Of a stretch of 64,000 nt of DNA, positions 26,525 through 34,844 are shown piece by piece; position 1 is the stretch's first letter, and each line of letters starts with the position of its first letter. The notes beneath the pieces were generated by a model. The model was not told the origin of the DNA and searched no databases. It saw nothing but the letters and a program-made list of their open reading frames with translations. This DNA is from Shimia_B sp038525525 (GTDB lineage: Bacteria > Pseudomonadota > Alphaproteobacteria > Rhodobacterales > Rhodobacteraceae). A program made the position numbers and the translations under genes. The stretch covers positions 372,001 through 436,000 of the forward strand of contig JBCBHO010000002.1 of NCBI GenBank assembly GCA_038525525.1, read 5' to 3'.

Positions 26525-27931
26525 TCACCAGCCGATGCCGTGGTAGTCGGCCGAGGCTGGCAATTCCGGGAAGGCGCGGACGACGTCGATCACGGGCGTT
26601 CCAGCATCGAGTGCAGCACGCGCGATGTTTGCGTAGGTCGTGTTGGCCTGGGTCACGATGACGGCATCGACGCCGAGGCAGGCACCCCACCCATCGTCTG
26701 CGATCAGTTTGCCGAGATCCTGCGCGAGGGCCGCGAGGCCGGGCGCACCGTGCTTCACATAACCAAGTTGGCCTTCGATATTCGTACGGCGCGTCACCGC
26801 CGGATCATGGGCTTTGACCTCGACACCCTCGTCGCGCAGCGCGGCGATGAGCTCGAGTGCCGGGCTTTCGCGGAGATCGTCGGTGCCAGGCTTGAACGCT
26901 AGTCCAAGCACCGCAACGCGCTTTGCACCGCGCTCCTTCACGAGGCGCACCGCCTCTTCGATCTGCACCCGGTTCGAGACCCCGAGATGCTCGATCATCG
27001 GCAGTGAAACGCCTGCCTTGTCAGCGATATGCGCGAAAGCGCGAACCTCTTTCGGCAGGCATGAGCCACCGTAGGCGAAGCCCGGTTTCAGATAGTACGG
27101 AGAGAGGTTGAGCTTCTGATCTTGGCAGAAGACCTCCATCACCTCGTGGCTGTCGACGCCCTGGCTCTTGGCAAGTCGCCCCACTTCGTTGGCAAAGCAC
27201 ACCTTCGTCGCGTGCCAGACGTTGTCGACGTACTTCACCATCTCCGCGGTCTCGATCGACGTGACGATCGGAGCCGCGTCCACGGGCGCGTAGATGTCGC
27301 GCATGATTGCGCCGGTGCGCTCACAGGTTGCACCGATGACGGTCTTGGGCGGCGCGTAGAAGTCTTCGACGGCCACGCCTTCGCGCAGAAACTCGGGATT
27401 GAACGCCACGCCGAAATCGAGACCGAGCGTTTTGCCGCTCACCTCTTCGAGGATGGGGGTCATGACGCGCATGGTCGTGCCCGGCGGAATGGAGCAGCGC
27501 ATGACGAAGACGTGGAAGTCGCATTTCTGCGCGAGCCCCTCGGCCATGCTGCGCGCGGCGGCTTCGATGAAACGGTAGTCGCAACCGCCATCGGCAGCGG
27601 TGGGCGTCCCAACGGAGACAAAGGTCACGTCCGTGTCGCGGACAGCTTGGGCGAGGTCGTCGGTGGCCGTGACGAGGTCCGCTTCGACGCCTTCTGCAAG
27701 GAGCCGACCGAGATCCTTCTCATGGATCGGGGACCGTCCCGCCGCAATGTCAGCCACTTTCTCGCGGTCGATATCCACGCCTACGACGCGGTGACCGAGG
27801 CTTGCAAGGCACGCGGTGGAGACGGCCCCGACATAGCCAAGACCAACGATGGAGATGGCGGGCTTTTCGATGGAATTGAAGAGGCCGGCGGGCAGTGCCG
27901 TGGCCGTATTGATGGGGCTCAGATCGAGCAT
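26525..27931 (-). CDS. algD: GDP-mannose 6-dehydrogenase
   Basis: A 468-residue NAD-dependent sugar-nucleotide dehydrogenase that oxidises GDP-mannose to GDP-mannuronate, the committed step to alginate-type polymers. It has the Rossmann motif VGLGYVGAVSTACLASLGH near residue 30, catalytic Cys in GGSCLPKEVRAF near 285, and NVWHATKVCFANEVGRLAK and a C-terminal GIGW-type end that resemble AlgD rather than UDP-glucose dehydrogenases. The ~25-residue N-terminal extension is unusual, but GGAAGGA lies 8 nt before this ATG. It is the first gene of a unit with the RTX gene, separated from algA by a terminator. Confidence 0.9.
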   Translation of the reverse strand: MLDLSPINTATALPAGLFNSIEKPAISIVGLGYVGAVSTACLASLGHRVVGVDIDREKVADIAAGRSPIHEKDLGRLLAEGVEADLVTATDDLAQAVRDTDVTFVSVGTPTAADGGCDYRFIEAAARSMAEGLAQKCDFHVFVMRCSIPPGTTMRVMTPILEEVSGKTLGLDFGVAFNPEFLREGVAVEDFYAPPKTVIGATCERTGAIMRDIYAPVDAAPIVTSIETAEMVKYVDNVWHATKVCFANEVGRLAKSQGVDSHEVMEVFCQDQKLNLSPYYLKPGFAYGGSCLPKEVRAFAHIADKAGVSLPMIEHLGVSNRVQIEEAVRLVKERGAKRVAVLGLAFKPGTDDLRESPALELIAALRDEGVEVKAHDPAVTRRTNIEGQLGYVKHGAPGLAALAQDLGKLIADDGWGACLGVDAVIVTQANTTYANIARAALDAGTPVIDVVRAFPELPASADYHGIGW

Positions 27932-28085
27932 GGTTTCAGTCCTTCCAGCAGGGTTTGACTTCGCTGGAGGCTGTCTACGGCACTGAAATCACTTATTTTA
28001 TCGTGCGAAAGGCTAAGCGATCGCTCGGACGAGAATTCTGCAATACCAAAGGATAGTCGGGCAAAGACCCTGGTGGCCCGAAATG

Positions 28086-28112
28086 AAAAGACCCCGCGAC
28101 GAGCGCGGGGTC
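28086..28112 (-). terminator. Rho-independent terminator after algA
   Basis: Read on the minus strand, GACCCCGC and GCGGGGTC pair around a 7-nt loop and are followed at once by TTTT (28089-28086). It lies 34 nt past the algA stop and ahead of algD, so it divides the cluster into alg44-alg8-algA and algD-RTX units. The remaining ~150 nt (27932-28085) would hold the algD promoter. Confidence 0.88.
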
Positions 28113-28146
28113 GAAGAGAACCTTCAAGCGGTTTTCGAGTGGAGGC

Positions 28147-29583
28147 CTAGGCCGCCTGAGCAGCTCCTTCAGGGGCGCGAGCATAGACATCTTCGTACCG
28201 GATGATGTCATCCTCCCCGAGATAGGGACCGCTCTGAACTTCGATGAGCGTAAGAGGGACTTTGCCCTTGTTCTCGAGGCGGTGGATTGCGCCAAGTGGG
28301 ATGTAGACGGATTGGTTCTCTGCGAGGTTGCGGACGTCGGTGTCGACGGTGACGGTGGCCGTTCCCTCGACCACGACCCAGTGCTCGGAGCGGTGGAGGT
28401 GCGACTGCAGCGAAAGCTGCCCGCCCGGCTTCACCATAATACGCTTCACCTGGAAGCGGTCACCGAGCGAGAGGGTCTCATAGTGCCCCCAAGGGCGGTG
28501 GCACTGCTGGAAGCCGGTGGCTTGCGGAGCATTCTGGATCTTGAGTTCAGCCACCACGTCTTTGACGCGTTCGCTCTCATCCAGATTGGCGACGAGGATC
28601 GCATCGCCCGTGGCGATTGCCGCGATGTTCTCGAGCCCGAGGCCGACGATGCGTGTCCCTTCGCGATCAGAGCGCAAGAGCGAGCCTTTGCATCCGATCT
28701 GCATGGCCGAACCGCTCAGGGCGTTTCCATCTTCGTCCTGGTCGTCAGCACCGAGAACGGCGCGCCAGGAACCGAGATCAGACCAGCCGCAGTCGACGGG
28801 CACGACGGTCAGACAGTCCGCCGCTTCCATGATCGCATAGTCGATGGAGATGTCTTCACAGCGGCCATAGGCATCCTCTCCGAGACGGAAGAAGCACAGA
28901 TCCTCGGCGCCTGTCGCCAGTGCTGCCCGGCAGGGCATCACCAAGCGCGGTGCGAGGACCTCGAACGCTTCGATGATGGATCCCACGCGGAACATGAAGA
29001 TCCCGGCATTCCAGAGGAACTTGCCCTCCTCGAGCATCTCTTCTGCGCACTCTTTCGCGGGTTTTTCCACGAAGCTCTTGAGGCGTTGCGGCGCGGCCGC
29101 CTCTGGCTCTTTCGATGTCTCGAGGTACCCGTAGCCCGTCTCCGCGGACGTGGGCGTGATACCGAAGGTCACGAGCTCGCCCTGCGCGGCCGCCGCCGCA
29201 CCCTGCTCCATGGCTGCAGCAAATGCGGCTTCGTCCGTGATCCGGTGATCCGACGGAGCCACGAGAAGAATAGCGTCCGGTGTCGCCTCATGATGGAGCG
29301 CCGCCGCGAGGATGGCGGGGGCCGTGTTGCGCCCCATGGGCTCGAGAAGGATCGCACCGGCGTCGATACCAGCGCCCTCCATCTGCTCGGCCGTGATGAA
29401 GCGGTAATCCGTTCCAGTCACGATCGTCGGTGCTGCGAAGCTCTCGCCGGAAAATCGCCGGAGCGTCGATTGAAAGAGGCTCTCGCCCCCAACGATATCG
29501 GTGAACTGCTTGGGAAAGGACTTGCGCGAGGCAGGCCATAGGCGCGTGCCGGAACCGCCGGCGAGGATAACGGGGATGATCAT
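28147..29583 (-). CDS. algA: Mannose-1-phosphate guanylyltransferase / mannose-6-phosphate isomerase
   Basis: A 478-residue bifunctional type II enzyme that makes mannose 6-phosphate and GDP-mannose. The nucleotidyltransferase half opens with LAGGSGTRLWPASRKSFPKQF (residues ~6-26). The C-terminal cupin isomerase half (~355-465) has RPWGHYETL, GGQLSLQSHLHRSEHWVVV and PLGAIHRLEN. The start chosen is the ATG at 29583, with TTGGAG 8 nt before it; the frame runs on to 29712 without a better start. It lies 132 nt after alg8 and ahead of a terminator. manC/cpsB is an equivalent name. Confidence 0.93.
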   Translation of the reverse strand: MIIPVILAGGSGTRLWPASRKSFPKQFTDIVGGESLFQSTLRRFSGESFAAPTIVTGTDYRFITAEQMEGAGIDAGAILLEPMGRNTAPAILAAALHHEATPDAILLVAPSDHRITDEAAFAAAMEQGAAAAAQGELVTFGITPTSAETGYGYLETSKEPEAAAPQRLKSFVEKPAKECAEEMLEEGKFLWNAGIFMFRVGSIIEAFEVLAPRLVMPCRAALATGAEDLCFFRLGEDAYGRCEDISIDYAIMEAADCLTVVPVDCGWSDLGSWRAVLGADDQDEDGNALSGSAMQIGCKGSLLRSDREGTRIVGLGLENIAAIATGDAILVANLDESERVKDVVAELKIQNAPQATGFQQCHRPWGHYETLSLGDRFQVKRIMVKPGGQLSLQSHLHRSEHWVVVEGTATVTVDTDVRNLAENQSVYIPLGAIHRLENKGKVPLTLIEVQSGPYLGEDDIIRYEDVYARAPEGAAQAA

Positions 29584-29715
29584 GTGTCTTGCTCCAAGTG
29601 ATGTGCTTTGAAGCTTTGGTAAGCGGTTCTGGGCGTTCGATCTTCTGGCCGGGAGGAGAGGACGGACGCCCAAAAGCGTGGGTGTCTGCTCAAAAGGATA
29701 GTGCCGCGCCACGCG

Positions 29716-31305
29716 TCAGAACGGCGAGGGAATCGCTCCGATGTAGACGGAAAGGACCGCAATGAACGCTCCGACGGCCACTGCAAGCTGCGCCTTGGCG
29801 GTACCGTTCTGGAGGTTTGCTTTCCAACCGGCCCCGCCGCCGGAAGACTGGTTGCCCCGGTTGGACCATTTCTGCTTCGAGAGGTGAAAGATCATGAAGA
29901 TCTTCACCGACGCGTTGATGACCTGGTTGAGGTAGAGAATGAACGGCCAGCTGAGGTCCACCCGACGGGAATAGCTGTAGAGAAATGTGCAGAGGACGAC
30001 GCGGCTGAAAAGCACCCAGATGAGGCAGGACCAAAGATAAAGCGGGTCCACCATCGCGGCGAGGAGCGCAAGCGTCGGCGAGACCATCATCGTCCACATG
30101 GCGATGCGCTGATCGACGACACACCACCAGATGAAAGGCTTCACCTGCCGGGGACCAAGGGCGATGGCACGAGATCCATTGCGCAGCATGTTCCCCGACC
30201 AGCGCCGGAAGTTCTGCACCATCCGCTCCAGCCCGTTCTCCTTGATTACCTCGATCGTGTAGACGGTGGCGTCTGGCACGTAAGTCATCTTCGCGCCCTT
30301 GGTGAGCATGTAGTACCAGGTGCTCTTGTCGTCGCCCGACAGGAACCGGAAGCGGCCCCAGAGCCAGTGGTCGAGATGGTCGGCCTCGATCGTGCGGATG
30401 AAGCGCTCAGACAGCATGTGCTGCGCGCGAAAGACCGACATGCGCCCCGTGAGCGTGAGCACTTTGCCCGACATTGCGTGGGACTGCATGGCCAGCCGCC
30501 GTTGCGCGAAGCGCATGTCGAGCCAGTTCGCGATCCATCTGGGCCCGTAGCAGATCACCTCTTCATCGGTCGTCAGCGCTTGGAGCTCGGGATCGGCGCC
30601 GAACATGGAAAGCGTTTTCTCGAGGACGTCGTTTCCATAGAGCGCGTCCCCATCCATGAAGATGACAAGATCATCCTTGTCGACACCGTTCCGGTTGATC
30701 GCCCGGAGGATCATCCCGATGGCCATCCGCTTACCCGGCTGGTTCTGTCGCAAGAATACCAATTCAGCGAGATCATCGGGGATGTCTTGGGCGTGGGTCT
30801 CCACAAAGGACCGGATGATGAGCTCGTCGTAGCTCGAGCCCGTGCCGATATAGATCGTCGTCGGGATCTTCTCCCGCCGGATCTGAGCGAGAATAGAGCC
30901 GATGACGCGCTTCGTGATCGCGGGCTCTTCGTAGTACGTCGTCATCTGGATGTGCAGGCGTCTGGGCCGCCAGCCGCTTTGCCAAACGGCGCCTGCGGCC
31001 GCGCGCATGCGGGGCCACCTCATGCGTCGGTAAATCTCGGCACGAACAGCATGGGTGAACCACCAGCCAAAACGCCAGATCCCGAGCGACCCGAGCACCA
31101 GCGTCACATGGAGCGTATCCGGTTGAAAGAACCGGTTTTGCGTATGGGTGAGAAGCCACAGCAGAACACCAGCGATCAGTGCGAGCACAATGAGCTGGGT
31201 CGCGCTCCATTTGCGGATGCCCCGTTTCACAGGCGCGCGAAGGGCACGCAGCCTGGTCGTCAGATCCTTATCAAAGGCGTATTCGGACTCCGGTGCGTGC
31301 ATCAT
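29716..31305 (-). CDS. alg8: Mannuronan-type polymerase, glycosyltransferase family 2
   Basis: A 529-residue membrane glycosyltransferase matching Alg8, which polymerises GDP-mannuronate at the inner membrane. TM helices lie at ~38-56 and ~65-85 and a cluster at ~390-460, with one more near the C-terminus (~505-522). The catalytic core shows IYIGTGSSYDE, the metal-binding DGD in VIFMDGDALYG, LDHWLWGRFRFLSGDDKSTWYY and QNFRRW (the QxxRW box). The long shared FLSGDDKSTW segment is characteristic of Alg8 rather than cellulose or hyaluronan synthases. It starts in the stop of alg44 (ATGA). Confidence 0.9.
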   Translation of the reverse strand: MMHAPESEYAFDKDLTTRLRALRAPVKRGIRKWSATQLIVLALIAGVLLWLLTHTQNRFFQPDTLHVTLVLGSLGIWRFGWWFTHAVRAEIYRRMRWPRMRAAAGAVWQSGWRPRRLHIQMTTYYEEPAITKRVIGSILAQIRREKIPTTIYIGTGSSYDELIIRSFVETHAQDIPDDLAELVFLRQNQPGKRMAIGMILRAINRNGVDKDDLVIFMDGDALYGNDVLEKTLSMFGADPELQALTTDEEVICYGPRWIANWLDMRFAQRRLAMQSHAMSGKVLTLTGRMSVFRAQHMLSERFIRTIEADHLDHWLWGRFRFLSGDDKSTWYYMLTKGAKMTYVPDATVYTIEVIKENGLERMVQNFRRWSGNMLRNGSRAIALGPRQVKPFIWWCVVDQRIAMWTMMVSPTLALLAAMVDPLYLWSCLIWVLFSRVVLCTFLYSYSRRVDLSWPFILYLNQVINASVKIFMIFHLSKQKWSNRGNQSSGGGAGWKANLQNGTAKAQLAVAVGAFIAVLSVYIGAIPSPF

Positions 31306-32666
31306 CGGACCACGCGCGCACGAAGCTCTTCGGCCCGCAGTGCCAGTGTCTGTGCCCAGCCACGCTGCGCGTTGAGTGCAACGGGCGCCAGATGTGGAAG
31401 GCTTTCACGCGTCTGCGCGCGCGTCAGATCGAGAAAGCGCACGCTCACCAGCATGCCAAAGGCGGGAGACAGGTCCGGGTCGATCCCCGCGGCGATCTCG
31501 CTGACCTCGCCGCGGATGGTCTTCGGGCCATCGCGGCTCGCGACTTCCGCGGTCACGACCATACCTGGATAGACTGCCACCGCCATCGCAGGATCAAGCC
31601 AACCCCGCGCCGTGCGCGCCTCGTCGGTCTCGAGAACAAGGGCAATCTCGCCTTGGCCGAGGAGCTGCCCCTCAAGAACGTGCAGCTCCGTGACTGTCCC
31701 ATTCCTTTGCGCCACCACATGAAGCGCATCGGAAGCGACGCGAAGCTGACCCCTCTCCCGCCGGAGGCGTCGGAGCTCATCATCCAGCGTGTCCACTTGC
31801 AGAAGCGCCGCCTCATGCGCCTCGAACAGGTCCCGATATGCTGGTGCAAAGCGCGCGTCGAATGCTTCAAGGAGGCGTCCAACTGACGGAAAGGAGGGCT
31901 GAAGCGCCGCTACGATCTGAGTGCGGATACCATCCAATCGGGCTGCCAAGCGGGCTTCCGTCTCCATCGCCTTTTCAAGACGCGTCTCGATGAGCTCGAT
32001 CCGGCTTCGCACTTCCTCGAGCGCTGCCTCACCTTCGGGATCCGTCAGCCGAATGAGCATGTCACCCTGCTCGACCTGGGACCCCGGGACAACGAGCACC
32101 TCTTTTACGAAGCCGCGGTCCGCGGCACCGTGCGGGAGCATCTCAGCTTCGATCCGCGCATTCTCGATCTGAACAGTTGCCAGCTTTCCCCAAATGCCGG
32201 AGCCCAAGGTGTAGAAGACGAGCGCGCCCATGCAGAGGTAAAGGATGATGGAGAAGACCGCGCGAAGGCTCCGCGGAGATTTGCCCGCGGTCGCCACGGC
32301 TTTTTCTTCCTCGGTCTCCTCCATGGGAACGAGATCGACTGGTGTGTCGAGACTGGTGATGACTTCCTCTGTTGACGCCATCTTCCCGGAAAGGATCGAC
32401 CGGTAGAAAACGGCCAGAGTTTCGCGCTGGCGCCCGGTCAGCCCGTCAAAGGCAAGGAAGCGATCACGACCATCTCGCTTCAGCTTGATGGGAAATCGAA
32501 TATCCACGCCCTGAAACGGGATAGAGAGGATCGCTTCCTTTGGAAGCACATCGCTCTCATTCGGGAATTCGAAACCCTGAAGCGACCAATCCGTGATCGT
32601 CAGCCGCTCGCCCGTACTGAGCTCTAAGCCCAGGGGCGCGCGGACCTGAAACGACAGGTCGGACAT
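31302..32666 (-). CDS. alg44: Alg44-type PilZ / membrane-fusion subunit
   Basis: A 454-residue partner of Alg8. It has a cytoplasmic PilZ domain (~1-95) with DWSLQG at 26-31 (the DxSxxG motif), a linker, one TM (~134-157), and a periplasmic HlyD-like part (~165-440) with a helical hairpin and lipoyl-like strands. In Pseudomonas, Alg44 binds c-di-GMP through RxxxR plus DxSxxG to switch on Alg8. Here only the second arginine (Arg9) is present and Ser5 occupies the first. The ATG at 32666 was chosen; the frame extends to 32765 without restoring the motif at that spacing. It is the first gene of the unit, divergent from algC. Confidence 0.88.
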   Translation of the reverse strand: MSDLSFQVRAPLGLELSTGERLTITDWSLQGFEFPNESDVLPKEAILSIPFQGVDIRFPIKLKRDGRDRFLAFDGLTGRQRETLAVFYRSILSGKMASTEEVITSLDTPVDLVPMEETEEEKAVATAGKSPRSLRAVFSIILYLCMGALVFYTLGSGIWGKLATVQIENARIEAEMLPHGAADRGFVKEVLVVPGSQVEQGDMLIRLTDPEGEAALEEVRSRIELIETRLEKAMETEARLAARLDGIRTQIVAALQPSFPSVGRLLEAFDARFAPAYRDLFEAHEAALLQVDTLDDELRRLRRERGQLRVASDALHVVAQRNGTVTELHVLEGQLLGQGEIALVLETDEARTARGWLDPAMAVAVYPGMVVTAEVASRDGPKTIRGEVSEIAAGIDPDLSPAFGMLVSVRFLDLTRAQTRESLPHLAPVALNAQRGWAQTLALRAEELRARVVR

Positions 32667-32741
32667 AGGACGCTCATGGCGGATCTTCACGAACCGATCT
32701 CCAGTGGTTTCGCGCCTTCCTACATCCATGCGGAGACGCCG

Positions 32742-32783
32742 ATACGCCCGCAGGCGTATAGGCATCGTCTCGAAAGTATAGGC
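32742..32783. promoter_or_regulatory. Operator-like repeats in the alg44/algC divergent promoter region
   Basis: ATACGCC (32742-32748) and GGCGTAT (32753-32759) make a perfect 7-bp inverted repeat with a 4-nt spacer. GTATAGGC occurs at 32756-32763 and again at 32776-32783, an exact direct repeat with a 20-bp period, about two helical turns. All lie in the 207-nt space between the divergent alg44 and algC starts, so one regulator could control both. Confidence 0.45.
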
Positions 32784-32873
32784 GCGACCAATAAGGATAT
32801 AACATGCTGTTTTTGCTTACTTTATCTCCCGCCGAGACGTAGAAGGCCGGTAACCCAGATTAGGAGAAGCACC

Positions 32874-34238
32874 GTGAAACATCTCTCTTGCTTTAAAGCC
32901 TACGACATCCGCGGACGCGTCGGCGTGGACCTGGATGAAGACCTCGCTCGGCGCCTGGGACGCGCCGTGGCGGCCGAGCTCGAAGCAAACACGGTCGTCG
33001 TAGGACGCGACGCGCGCGAAAGCTCACCATGGCTCGTCGATGCACTGGCGGAAGGGCTGACGTCCCACGGCGTCGATGTCCTCGACCTCGGGCTCTGTGG
33101 CACCGAAGAGGTGTATTTCGCGACAGCGCACTTCAATGCCTCGGCGGGCGTGATGGTCACGGCGTCGCACAACCCAATCGAATATAACGGCTTCAAGATT
33201 GTGGGGGCCGGTGCCTCTCCGCTTTCCGATGAGCGGTTCCGCGCAATTGAGGCTGCCACGGCCCACGGACTTTATTCGACGGTGGCGCAAAAAGGGAAAC
33301 ACGCCTTCGCGAATTGCCGGGATGCTTATGTCGAGCGCGTTCTTTCGTTCATTGATCCCGAAGCTCTGATGCCTCTGAGGATCCTCGCAAACTCTGGCAA
33401 TGGCGCAGCCGGCCCGACCCTGGACGCTGTGCTCAAGGGGCTGTCTTCCCGCAATGCTGCCATTGACGCCGTGAGAATGCACCACGCGCCTGATGCGTCC
33501 TTCCCGAATGGGATACCCAACCCGCTTCTCCCGGAAAACCAGCCTGCGACGGCTGAGGCCGTTGTCACGTCAGCCGCTGATTTCGGGATCGCGTGGGATG
33601 GCGATTTCGATCGCTGCTTCTTCTTCGACCACACAGGCGAATTCATTCCGGGCGAATATCTCGTGGGCCTGCTCGCCGCATCAATGCTTGAGAGATACCC
33701 TGGCGAACAGATCGTTCATGATCCACGCGTCTTCTGGAACACCTGCGAAATCGTCGGCCGGACCGGTGGCAGGGCAGTCGTCTCTAAAACCGGTCACGCG
33801 CTCATCAAAGCCAAGATGCGGGAAACCGGCGCCATCTACGGTGGCGAAATGTCAGCGCATCACTATTTCCGCGACTTCATGTATTGCGATAGCGGGATGA
33901 TCCCGTGGCTTCTCGTGGCAGCTTACATCTCGAAAACCGGACAGTCGCTCCGCGATCTTGTGGCTGACATGCGCGCGCGCTTCCAAAGCTCCGGCGAAAT
34001 CAATTTTCGCGTCGACGACCCCGCAGAGGTCACGGAGCGCATTCGGAAAACCTATGAGACCAAAACCATTGCAAGCGACACGCTGGATGGCCTGAGCTTC
34101 GAAACAAGCGCTTGGCGCCTGAACCTGCGCTGCTCCAACACCGAGCCTCTGCTCCGGCTCAACATCGAAGCGCGTGGTTCGCAGTGCGACCTGTCTCAGC
34201 TCGTGTCAGAGGTGTCAGACATCATTGGGGTCGCTTGA
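32874..34238 (+). CDS. algC: Phosphomannomutase / phosphoglucomutase
   Basis: A 454-residue alpha-D-phosphohexomutase that interconverts mannose 6- and 1-phosphate. The active-site phosphoserine is in VTASHNPIEYNGFK (~92-105), the metal loop is DGDFDR (~242-247), GEMSAHHYF follows, and the phosphate-binding RCSNTEPLLRLN is near the end. The start is a GTG at 32874 with AGGAG 8 nt upstream; the frame extends to 32676 but that reaches into the intergenic repeats. It supplies algA and sits divergently from alg44. manB is an alternative name; PMM versus PGM preference cannot be told. Confidence 0.92.
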   Translation: MKHLSCFKAYDIRGRVGVDLDEDLARRLGRAVAAELEANTVVVGRDARESSPWLVDALAEGLTSHGVDVLDLGLCGTEEVYFATAHFNASAGVMVTASHNPIEYNGFKIVGAGASPLSDERFRAIEAATAHGLYSTVAQKGKHAFANCRDAYVERVLSFIDPEALMPLRILANSGNGAAGPTLDAVLKGLSSRNAAIDAVRMHHAPDASFPNGIPNPLLPENQPATAEAVVTSAADFGIAWDGDFDRCFFFDHTGEFIPGEYLVGLLAASMLERYPGEQIVHDPRVFWNTCEIVGRTGGRAVVSKTGHALIKAKMRETGAIYGGEMSAHHYFRDFMYCDSGMIPWLLVAAYISKTGQSLRDLVADMRARFQSSGEINFRVDDPAEVTERIRKTYETKTIASDTLDGLSFETSAWRLNLRCSNTEPLLRLNIEARGSQCDLSQLVSEVSDIIGVA

Positions 34239-34283
34239 GTTTGAAGGACGCACATGAACGAGCTGTCTTTTCACAATGTGTGC

Positions 34284-34301
34284 GGCGCCAACCTTGGCGC
34301 C
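34284..34301. terminator. Hairpin between convergent algC and response-regulator genes
   Basis: GGCGCCAA (34284-34291) pairs exactly with TTGGCGCC (34294-34301) around a 2-nt loop. A further perfect palindrome, GCCTTGCAAGGC, follows at 34305-34316. It lies between two convergent genes; no T-run is present on either side, so termination is inferred from position. Confidence 0.45.
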
Positions 34302-34325
34302 CTCGCCTTGCAAGGCGTTCTCGGA

Positions 34326-34724
34326 TTAGGCCGCCTCTACGCCCGCGGCGCCGTTCCATAGCTCAATCAGCTGCGTCGGAAGTGTCATGGGGTCGAACGG
34401 TTTCGTCACAACCCCCAGTACCCCATCTTGGAGAAGGCGCTCCTGCAGATCGGTTTCGGATTTGGCCGTCATGTAAATGACGGGGAGGCTCTCGAAGCGC
34501 GCGATACTTCTGACCCGCTTCAAGAATGTCGGCCCATCCACATGAGGCATCATGACGTCTAACAGAATTAAATCTGGCGAGACCTGGTCCAGGGTCGCAA
34601 ATGCGTGATCTGCTGAACGGCTCTGGAGGACCTCAAATCCTCCAACCAACTCGAGTGACATCTTCGTAATGTCCAAGATGTCTTCGTCGTCGTCTACGTG
34701 CAAAATCGATTTGAGTTCTTTCAT
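34326..34724 (-). CDS. Single-domain response regulator (CheY-like)
   Basis: A 132-residue stand-alone receiver. It has the acidic pocket DDDED at 11-15, phospho-acceptor Asp56 in LLDVMMPHVDG, the conserved Thr in IYMTAKSE and the Lys in VTKPFDP. It has no output domain, so it probably shuttles phosphate to or from the Hpt protein or acts by protein contact. The ATG at 34724 was chosen; the frame extends 63 nt further. It is the last gene of a four-gene minus-strand signalling set. Confidence 0.9.
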   Translation of the reverse strand: MKELKSILHVDDDEDILDITKMSLELVGGFEVLQSRSADHAFATLDQVSPDLILLDVMMPHVDGPTFLKRVRSIARFESLPVIYMTAKSETDLQERLLQDGVLGVVTKPFDPMTLPTQLIELWNGAAGVEAA

Positions 34725-34844
34725 GCTACCGCCCCAACTATTTGTATCTTTTGGAGTGCAACTTACACGCTTCGGTTGTTGTTCCACACCCTACTAGAAA
34801 TTTTCTGCGTGACGTCAAATTGTATCTGCGACTTCGCCAAGAAA

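Noticed and set aside
26525..27931. UDP-glucose 6-dehydrogenase as the identity of this gene
   Set aside because: The NVWHATKVCFANE and GIGW-type segments and the neighbouring algA/alg8/alg44 favour GDP-mannose dehydrogenase.
29701..31572. 623-codon plus-strand open frame
   Set aside because: Antisense to alg8. Alg8 motifs (DGD, GDDKSTW, QNFRRW) settle the strand.
34254..34361. 35-codon plus-strand ORF after algC with a GAAGGA ribosome binding site
   Set aside because: It contains the GGCGCCAA/TTGGCGCC hairpin and runs into the convergent response-regulator gene. It is better explained as terminator sequence.
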